A stretch of 64,000 bases of DNA from Kitasatospora aureofaciens (GCF_019192735.1 NZ_JAHTKP010000005.1:186001-250000), one strand, 5' to 3'; counted from the first letter of the stretch, positions 45,018 through 53,803 are shown. Made by a program: numbers and translations. The notes: generated from the letters alone by a model not told the origin.

Positions 45018-46298
45018 TCAGGGGGTGTCGGGGTCAGGGGGGAGGGTGAGGGTGGCGACGGCGCCGGTGGTGGGGTGGTTGGTGAAGGTGAGGGTGGCGC
45101 CGATGACGCGGGCATGGCCGGTGGCGATGGTGAGGCCCAGGCCGTGGCCGCGGCCGCGTTCGGGGGCGTTGGTGCGGAAGCGCTGGGGGCCGTGGCGGAG
45201 GAGGTCGTCGGGGTAGCCGGGGCCGTGGTCGCGGACGGTCATCCGGCGGCCGTCGACGTGGAGTCGGACCGGGGCGGCGCCGTGGCGGTGGGCGTTGAGG
45301 ATGAGGTTGCCCAGGATGCGGTCGAGTCGGCGGAGGTCGGTGCGGACCCGCTGGTCGGCGGTCACCTCCACCTCCACGTCCAGGCCGGTGAGCGTGACGG
45401 TACGGCGGACCGCGCGTTCCAGGGGGACGGCCGAGAGGTCGGGGGTCTCGGCGTCGGCGTCCAGACGGGAAACCTCCAGCAGGTCCTCGACCAGGGAGCG
45501 CAGGGCCTGGACCCGGTTCTGGACGAGTTGGGTGGGGCGGCCGGGCGGGAGCAGTTCGGCGGCGGTGACCAGGCCGGTGACCGGGGTGCGCAGCTCGTGG
45601 GCGACGTCCGCGGTGAAGCGCTGCTCGTCCTCCAGGCGGCGGTGCAGGGTGCGGGACATCAGGTCGACGGCGGCGGCGAGGTCGGCGACCTCGTCCCGGC
45701 CGTCGACGAGTTCGCCGATCCGGGTGTCGGTGCGGCCGGCGGCGATGCTCCGGGCGGCCGTCGCCGCGGTGCGCAGGCGGCGGCTGATCCGGTCGGCGAC
45801 CAGGACGCCGGCCAGGACCGTGGTGAAGACCGACGCGACGACGGCGATCAGGATGATCCGGTCGAGGTCGGCGATGGCCTGCCGGTCCTGGGTGAAGTCC
45901 ACCCGGACGGAGAGCACCCCGCCGCCCTGGACCGGGCCGGCCGCCCACATCGACTCGCCCTGCGGGCCGGCCGCGAGCAGCGAGCCCTGGTGGCCGCCGT
46001 GCGCGAGCGTGTGCAGCGAGGTCGGCAGGGCCGGGTCGTCCAGGGCGGCGCCCTGGCCGGCGGTCTCGCCGCTGCGGCCGTAGGCGCCCAGCGCCGCGTC
46101 GAGCGCGGACAGGGCGGAGGCGCGGGCCTGGTCGACGTGCTGACGGATCATCGCCTGGTGGACCAGCAGGCCGACGGCCACCGCGACCAGGACCGAGATG
46201 GCGGCGACGGCGGTGGCGATCTGACGGCGCAGGGTCATTCGGCGCAACGTCATGTGGCCCAGGGTCATGCGGCGCAGGGTCATGCGGCGCAGGGTCAC
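45018..46298 (-). CDS. CseC-like sensor histidine kinase
   Basis: 426 residues from a GTG overlapping the regulator stop by 4 bases. The N-terminus is an MTLRR pentapeptide repeat encoded by five 15-base units, then a membrane helix, an extracellular sensor (about residues 60-150), a second helix, HAMP, HisKA (VAHELRTPVTGL) and HATPase (GHGLGLTIATGH). It pairs with the CseB-like regulator; CseBC respond to cell-envelope stress in S. coelicolor. Alternative ATG starts lie in each repeat. Confidence 0.87.
   Translation of the reverse strand: MTLRRMTLRRMTLGHMTLRRMTLRRQIATAVAAISVLVAVAVGLLVHQAMIRQHVDQARASALSALDAALGAYGRSGETAGQGAALDDPALPTSLHTLAHGGHQGSLLAAGPQGESMWAAGPVQGGGVLSVRVDFTQDRQAIADLDRIILIAVVASVFTTVLAGVLVADRISRRLRTAATAARSIAAGRTDTRIGELVDGRDEVADLAAAVDLMSRTLHRRLEDEQRFTADVAHELRTPVTGLVTAAELLPPGRPTQLVQNRVQALRSLVEDLLEVSRLDADAETPDLSAVPLERAVRRTVTLTGLDVEVEVTADQRVRTDLRRLDRILGNLILNAHRHGAAPVRLHVDGRRMTVRDHGPGYPDDLLRHGPQRFRTNAPERGRGHGLGLTIATGHARVIGATLTFTNHPTTGAVATLTLPPDPDTP
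46224..46298. repeat. Five 15-bp tandem repeats at the kinase start
   Basis: Near-identical units (core gcgcagggtcatgcg) span the start of the kinase gene. Each encodes MTLRR or a variant and offers its own ATG. Confidence 0.85.
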
Positions 46299-47080
46299 GA
46301 CGGGCGCCGCAGCTTGTAGCCGAACCCGCGGACGGTCTCGATCCGGTCGGCGCCGATCTTGGCGCGCAGCCGCTGCACGTGGACGTCGACCACCCGGGTG
46401 TCGGCGCCCCATTCGTAGTCCCAGACGCGTTCGAGGAGGGTGGAACGCTCCAGCACGATGCCGGGCGCGGCGGTGAACTCCAGCAGCAGCCGGAGTTCGG
46501 TGGGGGTGAGCGGGACGAGGCGGCCGTGGACGCGCACCTCCATGCTGTCGGTGTCCACCTGCATGCCGTCGAAGCTGCGGACCGTGGGGGAGTGCGCCGG
46601 CGTCGGCTCCGCGGGCAGCGGGGAGCCGATGGCCGCCGGGGAGTCCACGGCCGTCGGGGAGTCGACGGCCGCCGGGACCACGCGCACCCGGCGCAGCACC
46701 GTACGGATCCGGGCGACCAGCACCGCGCTCTCGAACGGTTTGACGACGTAGTCGTCCGCTCCGGCCTCCAGGCCGGACACCACGTCCACCGGGTCGGTGC
46801 GCGCCGACATCATCAGGATCGGCAGCTGGCTCTCCTCGCGGATCCGGCGGCAGAGCCCGACCCCGTCGAGGAGGGGCAGCATGACGTCCAGCAGGATCAG
46901 GTCGGGCCGGACGGTGTGGAACGCCTCCAGCCCCTCCAGGCCGTCGGCGGCCGTGGAGACCGGGAAGCCGTAGCGCTCCAGGGCCATCCGGGTGGCCTCC
47001 CGGATCACCTCGTCGTCCTCGACGAGCAGGATGCGCGGGTGGGCGGGCGTGGCGGCGGTGGGCGTGGCTGCGGCGGTCAT
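46295..47080 (-). CDS. CseB-like response regulator (OmpR family)
   Basis: 261 residues. The receiver has Asp about 65 (LILLDVMLPL) and VKPFE. The segments EVIREATRMALERYGF, GLEAGADDYVVKPF and the C-terminal RVVDVHVQRLRAKIGADRIE follow S. coelicolor CseB closely. The linker carries a Ser/Pro/Ala repeat of about 25 residues not usual in CseB. It overlaps the CseA-like gene upstream and the kinase downstream by 4 bases each, giving a tightly coupled three-gene unit. Confidence 0.9.
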   Translation of the reverse strand: MTAAATPTAATPAHPRILLVEDDEVIREATRMALERYGFPVSTAADGLEGLEAFHTVRPDLILLDVMLPLLDGVGLCRRIREESQLPILMMSARTDPVDVVSGLEAGADDYVVKPFESAVLVARIRTVLRRVRVVPAAVDSPTAVDSPAAIGSPLPAEPTPAHSPTVRSFDGMQVDTDSMEVRVHGRLVPLTPTELRLLLEFTAAPGIVLERSTLLERVWDYEWGADTRVVDVHVQRLRAKIGADRIETVRGFGYKLRRPS

Positions 47081-47976
47081 GGCTTCGCTTCCGGGGGAGC
47101 CGAGGTCGGTCGGGCGGGCGGCTGGACGGTGGCTCGCGGGGACGGGACGGCCGCGCCGGGGACCGGTTCGGGTCCGGCCGGCGACGGGCGGACCGGCGCG
47201 GGGGGGCGCACGGTGCCGGGGGCGACGGAGGGCTTGGACTCGGGGACGGCAGAGCTCGCCGGACCGCTGCCCGACTGACCGGTGCCTGATTGGTCGGTGC
47301 CGAGGATCGGGCCGATGCCCTCGACCTGCTGTTCCAGCAGGCTGAGCCGGACGCCGTCCCAGTGGTAGTGGCTGTTGGTCCGGGTGGAGACGGTGGTCGG
47401 CTCGTGCAGCCACAGGTCGGTGCCGACGGTCTCCGCGCTGAACCCCTTCAGGACCTGGACCCGGAGGATCGGCAGCAGGCGGTCGTCGGCCTGGGTGTAG
47501 ACGTGCAGCACGACCGCCGTGGGGGTGGCGACGGCGGCGATCAGCTCGGGCCGCCCGTCCCCGGTGAGGTCGCGGAACTCGGGGCTGCGGACCTCGCACG
47601 TGGCGCAGGAGTCGAGGGCGCGCCGCTCCTCCTGGCTCACTTCGGGATCCTTGGCGAGGACGGCGCGGACGTCGACCGTGGTGATGTCGCGCCCGGGGAC
47701 GGTCACGTCGGGGACCGGCTGCGGCGGCGCCTGGGTGGCTGAGCCGGACCCGGCGGCGGGCGAGGTCGGCGGCGGCGACGCCGCCAGGCCGGACCAGAGC
47801 GGCTGGGGCACCAGCGGCGGCGTCACGGGCTGGGCCGGGCCGTGGTCCTGCAGGCCGCCGGGGGTGGCCCGGCCGACGGCCAGGGCCGCGAGGGCGACGA
47901 GGACGGCCAGGGCGGCGAGGGCGGCCGCCGGTACAGCGCCGGGCCGGCGGCGGAGTGGAGATGCTGCTGATGCCAC
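47077..47976 (-). CDS. CseA-like exported protein
   Basis: 299 residues from a GTG. An N-terminal membrane helix (AALAALAVLVALAALAV) is followed by a Pro-rich linker, a globular part (about residues 100-220, with VRAVLAKDPEVSQEERRALD and FRDLTGDGRPELIAAV) and a long Pro/Ala tail. S. coelicolor CseA, a lipoprotein that dampens CseBC signalling, has a comparable core, but no lipobox Cys is seen here. Its position before cseB/cseC-like genes supports the assignment. Confidence 0.65.
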   Translation of the reverse strand: MASAASPLRRRPGAVPAAALAALAVLVALAALAVGRATPGGLQDHGPAQPVTPPLVPQPLWSGLAASPPPTSPAAGSGSATQAPPQPVPDVTVPGRDITTVDVRAVLAKDPEVSQEERRALDSCATCEVRSPEFRDLTGDGRPELIAAVATPTAVVLHVYTQADDRLLPILRVQVLKGFSAETVGTDLWLHEPTTVSTRTNSHYHWDGVRLSLLEQQVEGIGPILGTDQSGTGQSGSGPASSAVPESKPSVAPGTVRPPAPVRPSPAGPEPVPGAAVPSPRATVQPPARPTSAPPEAKP

Positions 47977-48067
47977 GGTCGGTGCTCGTCCTCCTGGTCT
48001 ACGGCGATGCCCCTGGTCTGCGGCGATGCGCCGGGTCGTCCTCGCACCGGCCCTGATGGGTCGTCCT

Positions 48068-48122
48068 CGTACCGGCCCCGGCGAGTTGTACCGGCCCCGG
48101 TGAGTTGTACCGGCCCCGGTGA
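48068..48122. repeat. Three tandem accggccccgg repeats
   Basis: Units of 17-19 bases (48068-48084, 48085-48103, 48104-48122; core gtaccggccccgg) lie in the gap between the sortase gene end and the CseA-like start. Confidence 0.7.
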
Positions 48123-48175
48123 TAGGTCGCCCGGACCGCGGTCGGCGGTTCCGTCGGGCGGACCCGCAGCCCGCG

Positions 48176-48994
48176 TCAGGCCAGGTCCGCCAGGACGATG
48201 ATGTTGTCGGTCCAGTGCCCGTCCGCGCCGATCCGCCCCCCGCACGTGATGAGCCTGAGCGCGGGCGCGGGCGTGTCGCCGTAGACGGTCTCGGTCGGGA
48301 AGCGGTCCTTGGCGGCCTGGAGCAGCGTGCGGACCTTGAAGTCCACCGTGCTGCCGTCCGCGCGCCGCACCTGGATCAGCTCGCCCTCCCGCAGCTTCGG
48401 CAGCCGGCTGAAGACTGCCGGGCCGTGGACGGTGTCGTAGTGCCCGATGATGACGGCGGGGCCGGTCTCGCCCGGGGTGGGGCCGTTGCGGTACCAGCCG
48501 ACCTCGTCGGCCCGGTCGGCCGGCGGCACCTCGACCGTCCCGTCCGGGTTCAGGCCGAGGCCGGCCACCGGGGCGTCGACCCCGGCCGCCGGGATCAGCA
48601 GGCGGGTCGGTGGCGACGTCGCGAAGGACTTCGGCGTGGTGGTGGCCGGGGCGGGCCCGGGCGCCGTGGTGGCCGCCCCGGTGGCCGGAGCGCCCGCGCC
48701 GTCGTGCACCGAGGGCTCGATCCGCACCACCGGGGTGCGCTGGCCGGACAGCGCCAAGGACGTGCCGAGCACCAGGCAGAGCAGGCCGGCCGCGCCGAAG
48801 GCGGTCCGGCGCAGTGCGCTCGGGCCGGGGCGGGCGGCGCGGCGCCGCCCTTGGCCCCTGCGGGGCTTCTTGTGGCTGTCCGGTCTCCCGCTCTCCGCCG
48901 GGGCCGCCCCGGCGCCGCTTCCCCGCCTGGCCAGGTGCGGGGGAAGGGCGCCGGGGTGCCCGGCGGACTCGGGACCGGTGTCAGGCGCGCGCAC
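48176..48994 (-). CDS. Class F-type sortase
   Basis: 272 residues from a GTG. A basic N-terminus and one membrane helix (about residues 62-82) anchor it; a linker leads to the sortase beta-barrel. The catalytic His is in IIGHYDTVHGPAVF and the Cys in LITCGG; a basic partner residue is not obvious from sequence alone. Class F sortases are common in high-GC actinobacteria. It overlaps the upstream candidate surface-protein gene by 14 bases, so they are probably co-expressed. Confidence 0.87.
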   Translation of the reverse strand: MRAPDTGPESAGHPGALPPHLARRGSGAGAAPAESGRPDSHKKPRRGQGRRRAARPGPSALRRTAFGAAGLLCLVLGTSLALSGQRTPVVRIEPSVHDGAGAPATGAATTAPGPAPATTTPKSFATSPPTRLLIPAAGVDAPVAGLGLNPDGTVEVPPADRADEVGWYRNGPTPGETGPAVIIGHYDTVHGPAVFSRLPKLREGELIQVRRADGSTVDFKVRTLLQAAKDRFPTETVYGDTPAPALRLITCGGRIGADGHWTDNIIVLADLA

Positions 48995-49430
48995 CGGAAC
49001 GGCGGCGCAGGAGGGCGAAGCCCAGCGCCCCGGCGCCGACGGCCGCGACGGTGCCGCCGCCGGCCAGCATGAGGCCGGAGCCGGCGGTCGAGCCGGAGCC
49101 GTCCCCGGCCTTGGCGGCGCCCTTCGGCACCTCGCGGACCTGCGGCTGGCCCGGGGCCGGGGTGCTGGTGCGCGGCGCCTCGGGCGAGGCGGGGGCTCCC
49201 TTGGGCGCGACCGCGGGGGCCTGCGCGGGCTGCGGCGACCGGGGCACGGACGGGGCCGCGCCCGCCGCCGAGGCGCCCGCGGACACGCTCGGGGCGCTCG
49301 GGGCGGGGGCCGGGGACCCGTCGGCCCACGCCTGCCCGCCGGTGACGGCGGTCAGCAGCGCGGCCCCGGTCAGGGCGCAGACAGCCAGGACACGGCGGGC
49401 GGGCGAGCGGTCGGTACGACTCCTGCTCAT
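48981..49430 (-). CDS. Secreted Pro/Ala-rich protein with C-terminal membrane anchor
   Basis: 149 residues. A signal peptide ends near AWADG, then a Pro/Ala/Ser-rich stalk of about 75 residues, then a hydrophobic helix (LMLAGGGTVAAVGAGALGFALL) and a short basic tail. This is the layout of sortase substrates, but no clear LPXTG motif is present; the Gly/Ser stretch before the helix is the only candidate. It may be a stalk or partner of the adjacent sortase. A gagag-type site precedes the ATG. Confidence 0.75.
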   Translation of the reverse strand: MSRSRTDRSPARRVLAVCALTGAALLTAVTGGQAWADGSPAPAPSAPSVSAGASAAGAAPSVPRSPQPAQAPAVAPKGAPASPEAPRTSTPAPGQPQVREVPKGAAKAGDGSGSTAGSGLMLAGGGTVAAVGAGALGFALLRRRSGARA

Positions 49431-49771
49431 GCGGTCTCTCTCCTTCGTCGCGGACGCCTCCCGACCCGTGCGGCCGGGCCCGAACCGTGCGGCCGGGGCG
49501 TCGACAGTGACGGTAGGAGGGCCGTGTCGCGGTCCCCGGCCGATCGTGTCACGGCCGCCCGTCGTCTTCGTAACAACAGGCGGTTCGAGTCTCGGGGGCT
49601 TGCGTGGAAATCGGGAGCGAACGTGAACCGTGCCGGGAGGTGGTGCGTATCACCTGGTGGGGGTCCGGAGGAGACCGGTGGGGGACCAGAGGCCGGTGGG
49701 GGCCAGAGAAGACCCGGGGGACCGGAGAAGAAGAACCGGAGAAGAAAGACCGGAGAAGAAAGGTGGCAGCC
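49431..49771. other. Intergenic region with purine-rich repeats
   Basis: No confident gene in these 341 bases. Two kinds of short direct repeats occur near the right end: a ccggtgggg type (49675-49705) and three accggagaagaa units (49720-49765). The latter provide purine-rich sequence ahead of the small ORF at 49772. Confidence 0.4.
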
Positions 49772-49918
49772 ATGAGCATGCTGGCCAACCTGGTGCCGGC
49801 GATGCGCCACTCGCGCCACCGGCGCGAGGACCGCGAGGGCCGCGAGGAGACCAGGGACTCCAGGTCCGGTGACCGTCGCCGTCGCCGTCGGCGTGAAGAA
49901 GAGGATCGGCGGCACTGA
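49772..49918 (+). CDS. Possible small Arg/Glu-rich peptide, 48 aa
   Basis: The ATG at 49772 follows gaagaaaggtgg. The peptide has a hydrophobic start (SMLANLVPAM) and then an alternating Arg/Glu/Asp/His tail rich in RRRRRR and EEE. It precedes an ABC exporter by 66 bases on the same strand. It may be real, or a product of the local repeat sequence. No known family. Confidence 0.35.
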   Translation: MSMLANLVPAMRHSRHRREDREGREETRDSRSGDRRRRRRREEEDRRH

Positions 49919-49984
49919 CGGTTCCGCCGTCCTGTCAGGGCCGGGCCCTCGGCCCGGCCACGTTCCAGGGGCTGGACTCGTACC

Positions 49985-51811
49985 GTGTGGTTGCTGCGGC
50001 GGCTGATGGCCGTCGACGTGGGTGACGGCGATGATCGGGTGGAACCGGTCGTCGAGGTGGCCCCGGCCGTGCCGCTGCGGCGGACGTTCGGGCGATTGTG
50101 GCCCTATACCCGCCGGGGAAGGCGCCTGCTGGCCCTGCTGATGGTCTTCGTGCTGGCCGGCCCGGTGGTCGACGCGGCCGCGATCTGGCTTTTCAAGGTC
50201 GTCGTCGACGATGTGCTGGTGCCGCGCAGGCTCGGGCTGTTCCTGCCGATCGCGCTCGCGTACGTGGGGCTGACGGTCGTGGCAGGCGGTCTGCGCTTCG
50301 CCGACGAGATGACCTCGACGTGGGTCAGCGAGCGCTTTCTCCTCGCTCTGCGCTCGGACGTGTTCCGCCATCTGCAGGGCTTGTCGCTCGGTTTCTTCGA
50401 GCGGCGGCGGCTCGGCGACGTGCTGGCGCGGCTGGCCGGTGACGTCGAGGCGGTCGAGACGTTCCTGCTCTCGGGCATCGTCGACGCGGTTGCTTACGCC
50501 GCCGAACTCGCCGTGTTCCTGGCCGTGTTGTTCTACCTGCGGTGGGATCTGGCGCTGGTCGCGCTCGTCGTGGTGCCGCTGTTCTGGTACACCGCGCGGC
50601 GGTTCTCGGCGCTGGTGAAGGCCGCATCGCGGGAGCGGCGGCGGCGCAGCGGCTCGGTGAGCGCGCTCACCGAGGAGACGCTCGGCAACATCGCGCTGGT
50701 GCAGGCCTGCAACCGGCAGGGCTGGGAGCAGGAACGCTTCCTGCGGGAGAGCCTGGCGCGGTTCCGGGCGACCATGGAGGCCACCCGACTGCGGGCGCTG
50801 TTCGCGCCGATCGTCGACGTACTGGAGTTGGCCGGCGGGCTGATCGTCCTCGGGCTGGGCACCTGGGAGCTCGCGCGCGGACGGCTGACGCTGGGCGAAC
50901 TGCTGGTGTTCGTCACGCTGTTGAGCCGCCTGTACAGCCCGATCCGGGGGATTTCGCACCTCAGTAACGGCTTCTACTCGGCCTCGGCCGCCGCCGAGAG
51001 GATCCTCGAACTCCTCGACCAGCGCCCGCAGGTGAGCGATCCGCCGGTGCCGGTGCGGCCGGGCCGGGTGCGCGGGGCGGTGGCCTTCGACGGGGTGTGG
51101 TTCCGCTACCCGGGCACGACCAGGGTGGCGCTGTTCGACGTGTCGTTCCGCGCCGAGCCGGGTGAGACGGTGGCGCTGGTCGGGCCGAGCGGGGCGGGCA
51201 AGTCGACCGTCGCCAAGCTGCTGTTGCGCTTCTACGACCCGGAGCGCGGCGCTGTCCGGCTGGACGGCGTCGACCTGCGCGAACTGGCGCTGGCCGACCT
51301 GCGGGAGCACATCGCCGTCCTCCTCCAGGAGACCCTGGTGATCCACGGCACCGTGCGCGAGAACATCGCGTACGGGCGGCCGGGTGCGACGGACGCGGAG
51401 ATCGTCTCCGCCGCCCGGGCAGCCGACGCGCACGAGTTCGTCAGCCGGCTGCCGGACGGCTACGACACGGTGGTCGGCCAGCACGGCCGGATGCTGTCCG
51501 GGGGGCAGTGCCGGCGGCTGGCGATCGCCCGCGCGATGATCCGGGACGCGCCCGTGCTGATCCTCGACGAGCCGACGACGGGGCTGGACGCCGAGTCCGC
51601 ACGGCGGATCCTGGCACCGCTCGGACGGCTCATGCAGGGGCGGACGACGATCATCATCTCGCACGATCTCCTGACCGTCCGGGGCGCGGACCGGATCGTG
51701 CTGCTCCGGGGCGGCTGCCTCGCGGACTCCGGCACGCACGAGGAACTGCTGGCCCGCAACGACGGCTACGCGCACCTCGACCGGCTGCACCGGCAGGAGG
51801 TGCTCCGATGA
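49985..51811 (+). CDS. ABC exporter, fused permease and ATPase
   Basis: 608 residues from GTG 49985 (ATG 50009 is also possible). Residues about 40-330 are the six-helix ABC exporter membrane domain; the ATPase follows with GPSGAGKST, the Q-loop LLQETLV, signature LSGGQCRR, Walker B VLILDEPTTGLD and the H-loop IISHD. It should work as a homodimer. Its stop overlaps the kinase start by 4 bases, so the two are translated together. Lipid, peptide or drug export are all possible. Confidence 0.88.
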   Translation: MWLLRRLMAVDVGDGDDRVEPVVEVAPAVPLRRTFGRLWPYTRRGRRLLALLMVFVLAGPVVDAAAIWLFKVVVDDVLVPRRLGLFLPIALAYVGLTVVAGGLRFADEMTSTWVSERFLLALRSDVFRHLQGLSLGFFERRRLGDVLARLAGDVEAVETFLLSGIVDAVAYAAELAVFLAVLFYLRWDLALVALVVVPLFWYTARRFSALVKAASRERRRRSGSVSALTEETLGNIALVQACNRQGWEQERFLRESLARFRATMEATRLRALFAPIVDVLELAGGLIVLGLGTWELARGRLTLGELLVFVTLLSRLYSPIRGISHLSNGFYSASAAAERILELLDQRPQVSDPPVPVRPGRVRGAVAFDGVWFRYPGTTRVALFDVSFRAEPGETVALVGPSGAGKSTVAKLLLRFYDPERGAVRLDGVDLRELALADLREHIAVLLQETLVIHGTVRENIAYGRPGATDAEIVSAARAADAHEFVSRLPDGYDTVVGQHGRMLSGGQCRRLAIARAMIRDAPVLILDEPTTGLDAESARRILAPLGRLMQGRTTIIISHDLLTVRGADRIVLLRGGCLADSGTHEELLARNDGYAHLDRLHRQEVLR

Positions 51812-52650
51812 ACGCCCAACAGCCTCTGATGAACGACCAACAGCCCCTGACCGCAGGGACGTTCGTCGCCCCCGGCTACCAGGCTCTGGCGCACCTCTGC
51901 CGCACCGGCTGGCTCGACCTCTACGACGCCTGGAGCGAGGAACGCGACTGCCGCTGCGTCGTGAAGGTGATCCGTCCTGACCGCCGCCGCGAACGACGGC
52001 TGCGCGAACGCCTCCTCCAGGAGGGCCGTTGGCTGACCGAGTTCACCCACCCGCACCTCGTCCGCGGCTACGGCACGGGCGAGCGCCCGCAGCCGTACGT
52101 CGTCCTGGAGACCCTCACCGGGGAGACCCTCGCCCACCTCCTGGACGGCCGCACCCGCCGCCCGACCGCCACCGACCTGGCCCTGCTCGGGCTCCACCTC
52201 TGCTCGGCCGTGCACTACCTGCACGGGCGCGGGCTGCTGCACCTCGACCTGAAACCGTCCAACATCGTGATCGACTGCCACCGCGCCAAGGTGCTCGACC
52301 TCAGCGTCGCCCGCCCGCCCGGCGTGGCCCGGCCGGGCATCGGCACGGACGGCTACCTCGCCCCCGAGCAGGCCCGCGGCGGCCCGCTCACCGGGGCCGC
52401 CGACGTGTGGGGCATCGGCATCACCCTGTACAGGGCGGCCACTGGCGCCGTCCCCTTTGCCGGCCCGGCCCCCGACGGCCCCGCACCCTCGGTCTCCCGC
52501 AGCCGTCGGCTGCCCCGGGCCTTGGCCGGCGCCGTCGACGCCTGCCTGCGCCTCGATCCGGAGGACCGCCCGGGCGTGCCCGAACTGGCCGTGCGGCTGG
52601 ACGAGTTGCTCCCGCAGGGCCGGCGTGCGGTGGCGCCGCCCGAGGAGTGA
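51808..52650 (+). CDS. Serine/threonine protein kinase, soluble
   Basis: 280 residues, starting in an ATGA overlap with the ABC exporter. Kinase lobes: the VVK Lys, catalytic loop HLDLKPSN, a DFG variant reading DLS, and GTDGYLAPEQ. Catalytic Asp and metal-binding Asn/Asp are kept, so it should be active. There is no membrane helix and no extracellular sensor, unlike PknB. The coupling suggests it regulates or senses through the adjacent exporter. Confidence 0.88.
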   Translation: MNAQQPLMNDQQPLTAGTFVAPGYQALAHLCRTGWLDLYDAWSEERDCRCVVKVIRPDRRRERRLRERLLQEGRWLTEFTHPHLVRGYGTGERPQPYVVLETLTGETLAHLLDGRTRRPTATDLALLGLHLCSAVHYLHGRGLLHLDLKPSNIVIDCHRAKVLDLSVARPPGVARPGIGTDGYLAPEQARGGPLTGAADVWGIGITLYRAATGAVPFAGPAPDGPAPSVSRSRRLPRALAGAVDACLRLDPEDRPGVPELAVRLDELLPQGRRAVAPPEE

Positions 52651-52693
52651 TCCCAGGCCACGGCGGTGAATCCCAGACCACGGCGGTGAGGTC

Positions 52694-52771
52694 TCAGGCC
52701 GCGGCTGTGAGGTAGACCAGGCCGCCGAGGCCGGCCAGCGAGCAGTACCAGGCGAACGGCTTCAGCGTTGA
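52694..52771 (-). pseudogene. 3' remnant of a membrane-protein gene
   Basis: On the minus strand 22 codons read LKPFAWYCSLAGLGGLVYL then TAAA and a stop at 52694-52696, a convincing C-terminal membrane helix. The frame meets a stop within about 20 bases upstream of 52771, so the 5' part is missing. The break lies next to the recombinase gene, consistent with disruption by its insertion or a linked rearrangement. Confidence 0.4.
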
Positions 52772-52831
52772 TCTACGTATTTCGCCTGCTCAACTGTGCT
52801 CGGACGCTTGCTCCGTGGCCGAGCTGACGAC

Positions 52832-53683
52832 CTACAGGGAGGTGCGCAGCCGGCGCAAGGTCCAGCCCGTGGAGGTCGTGGCGAGAGGTCGGGTGAGCCC
52901 CGTGAAGAGCTCGGCGGCGCGGCGGTACGAGAGGCGGGCGCGGCCGGTGTGGGGGCAGCGGTCGGGGGCGGGGGTGCCGGCGGGGGCGCGGCGGTCGGTG
53001 AGGAAGAGCGGGCCCGAGGCGCGGCCGGCGACGAGGAGGGGGAGCAGACGGGCGGTGCCGGCCTGCCAGTGGACAGGGGTGCGGCCGGGGCGGGGGAGGG
53101 TGAGCCGGTGGGGGAGGTCGAGGTCGTCGGTGTTCAGAGCCAGGACTGTCTCGATGGCGGCGCCGGATTCGTGGAGCAGGTGCCAGAGCGTCTGTTCGCG
53201 CAGGGGCGCACGGAGGGCGAAGAGGGAGCGGAGTTCGTCGGGCGTGAGCGGCGCGGCGGATGCCGCAGGGAGCGGGTGGGGGCGCAGGCCGGTGGCGGGG
53301 TCGGTGGCGATCCATCCGCGGGCGCGCCACCAGGCCACGGCCGCGCGCAGGGTGGAGAGTTCGCGGTTGAGCGTGCGCGGGTCGGTGTCGGCGGAGCGCC
53401 GGTCGACGGCGGCGCGGAGGCGGGCGGCGGCGTCGGGGTGGTCGAGCAGGGCGAGCGGGAGGACGGGCGGCCGGGCGCGGCGCCGTTCGGGGCCGGTGGG
53501 GGCGGGCCGGTCGGCGAGCGCCCAGGCCCATGTGTTCAGGCCGATCCGGTAGATCCGCCGGGAGCCCTCGGCGAGTCCGGAGGCGGCGAGATAGCGCTCG
53601 ACGGCGACGGCGTATTCGACGGGGGGAAGCTCTGCCACGACACCTTCTTCCGCAGTAAATGAATGCCCGTGCAGGCATCGCAA
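52832..53683 (-). CDS. Tyrosine recombinase-like protein, degenerate
   Basis: 283 residues. The N-terminal SAM-like core-binding domain (RYLAASGLAEGSRRIYRIGL) and part of the catalytic domain (TPDELRSLFALRAPLREQTLWHLLHESGA) are clear. The first catalytic Arg is replaced: the usual GxRxxE reads GAAIETVLAL. The frame stops after WTLRRLRTSL, where relatives continue into the second His/Arg box and the catalytic Tyr. It is therefore probably inactive as a recombinase. Upstream lie three copies of a 9-mer. Confidence 0.75.
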   Translation of the reverse strand: MRCLHGHSFTAEEGVVAELPPVEYAVAVERYLAASGLAEGSRRIYRIGLNTWAWALADRPAPTGPERRRARPPVLPLALLDHPDAAARLRAAVDRRSADTDPRTLNRELSTLRAAVAWWRARGWIATDPATGLRPHPLPAASAAPLTPDELRSLFALRAPLREQTLWHLLHESGAAIETVLALNTDDLDLPHRLTLPRPGRTPVHWQAGTARLLPLLVAGRASGPLFLTDRRAPAGTPAPDRCPHTGRARLSYRRAAELFTGLTRPLATTSTGWTLRRLRTSL

Positions 53684-53744
53684 GAATACTCATGAATCGC
53701 AGTAAACCGCAGGTGAACGGCCATTCTGAGCGCCATTTACTGCG
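53651..53744. promoter_or_regulatory. Three copies of the 9-mer cgcagtaaa
   Basis: Direct copies at 53651-53659 and 53698-53706 and an inverted copy (tttactgcg) at 53736-53744, in the AT-richer gap between the recombinase and the MFS gene. They could be recombinase arm sites or operators. Confidence 0.5.
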
Positions 53745-53803
53745 CTAGGAGCAGCAAAGCAACAAATTGATCCGAAGGGGCTCAACTTTTTCGCCGGAAA
53801 CCC

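Noticed and set aside
49549..49788. 79-residue minus-strand frame
   Set aside because: No ribosome-binding site, no family similarity and it overlaps purine-rich repeats.
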